Positions 42,875-43,334 of a stretch of DNA of 43,334 nucleotides are shown piece by piece. The stretch comes from Candidatus Gottesmanbacteria bacterium RIFCSPHIGHO2_02_FULL_39_11 (lineage in GTDB: Bacteria; Patescibacteriota; Microgenomatia; 2-02-FULL-39-11): the NCBI GenBank assembly GCA_001779195.1, contig MFJL01000015.1, positions 1-43,334 of the forward strand, given 5' to 3'. Numbering within the stretch: the stretch's first letter is position 1; each line of letters starts with the position of its first letter. The notes beneath the pieces were generated by a model, which searched no databases, was not told where the DNA came from, and saw only the letters and a list, made by a program, of their open reading frames with translations. The position numbers were made by a program, and so were the translations under genes.

Positions 42875-43075
42875 TGGAATTATCAATTCTGTGCCTGTTT
42901 GAGAAAGGTGTGGACTCAATTCCACCCTCCAGGTGGAGGATTCAGGTGGAGGATTACTGCTTGAGAAAGGTGTGGACTCAATTCCACCCTCCAGGTGGAA
43001 GATTACCAGGTGGAAGATTACGCAATTCACTCTTTTGGAATTATCAATTATGTGCTTGTTTGAGAACCGTCCCCA
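42875..43075 (+). repeat. Cluster of three RAYT-associated repeats
   Basis: ggaattatcaattctgtgcctgtttgagaaaggtgtggactcaattccaccctccaggtggaggattcaggtggaggatta; tgcttgagaaaggtgtggactcaattcc...; ggaattatcaattatgtgcttgtttgagaaccgtcccc. Confidence 0.85.
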
Positions 43076-43079
43076 TCTA

Positions 43080-43334
43080 TTATTCCTCAAATACAACCTG
43101 TCCGTGTTTTTTTATTTCAGCAATTAAGGAATGGTATTTCATATTCATTTCAACGGGGCGAAACGGTATAGGTGAGATACGATCGGATATCCTTTGAGAA
43201 AGCATCATCAGATTTACCATTTCATCATGAGGGTCTTTTGCAAAGGGATCCGAAATTATGGCAAGGTCTATATCTGAATCTTCATGAGCCTTTCCTTTTG
43301 CATAAGAACCATACAGAATAACCTTTCGTAAAGG
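43080..43334 (-). CDS. MNT-type nucleotidyltransferase (module 3), truncated by window edge
   Basis: LRKVILYGSYAKGKAHEDSDIDLAIISDPFAKDPHDEMVNLMMLSQRISDRISPIPFRPVEMN...HGQVVFEE. Confidence 0.88.
   Translation of the reverse strand, partial: PLRKVILYGSYAKGKAHEDSDIDLAIISDPFAKDPHDEMVNLMMLSQRISDRISPIPFRPVEMNMKYHSLIAEIKKHGQVVFEE

Noticed and set aside
40000-43075. Repeats at the right end as a CRISPR array
   Set aside because: Repeats are irregularly spaced, separated by genes, palindromic with RAYT ends, and there are no uniform spacers or cas genes.

Overview
The window looks like a chromosomal segment from a Patescibacteria/CPR bacterium, probably Microgenomates-like (inferred from gene content). 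The left part has the conserved order thrS-infC-rpmI-rplT ... pheS-pheT on the minus strand, but a compact set of genes for the shikimate-to-phenylpyruvate pathway (DAHP synthase, prephenate dehydratase, chorismate mutase, aroB, aroQ, aroA, aroK-aroE fusion, aroC) is inserted between rplT and pheS. The strongest finding is at the rplT/DAHP-synthase junction. A 15-codon leader peptide, MNLTSTKFFYFYFTS*, with six consecutive aromatic codons is followed by mutually exclusive 1:2, 2:3 and 3:4 hairpins and a U-tract terminator. This is a classical Phe/Tyr translation-coupled attenuator placed to control the whole Phe-biosynthesis-pheST operon. Other notable items: an in-frame palindromic repeat inside pheT (RPE-like); two 137-bp near-identical MITE-like repeats; a TOTE-type primase-helicase ORF split by one in-frame TGA; an efp-epmA pair; a hexokinase gene with two frameshifts; and, at the right end, a RAYT (HUH/Y1) transposase with its termini, a deleted derivative, three-way-junction repeats, and RAYT-derived repeats separating RelE-like and HEPN/MNT toxin-antitoxin modules. 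All calls come from reading the sequence; no searches or folding programs were run.
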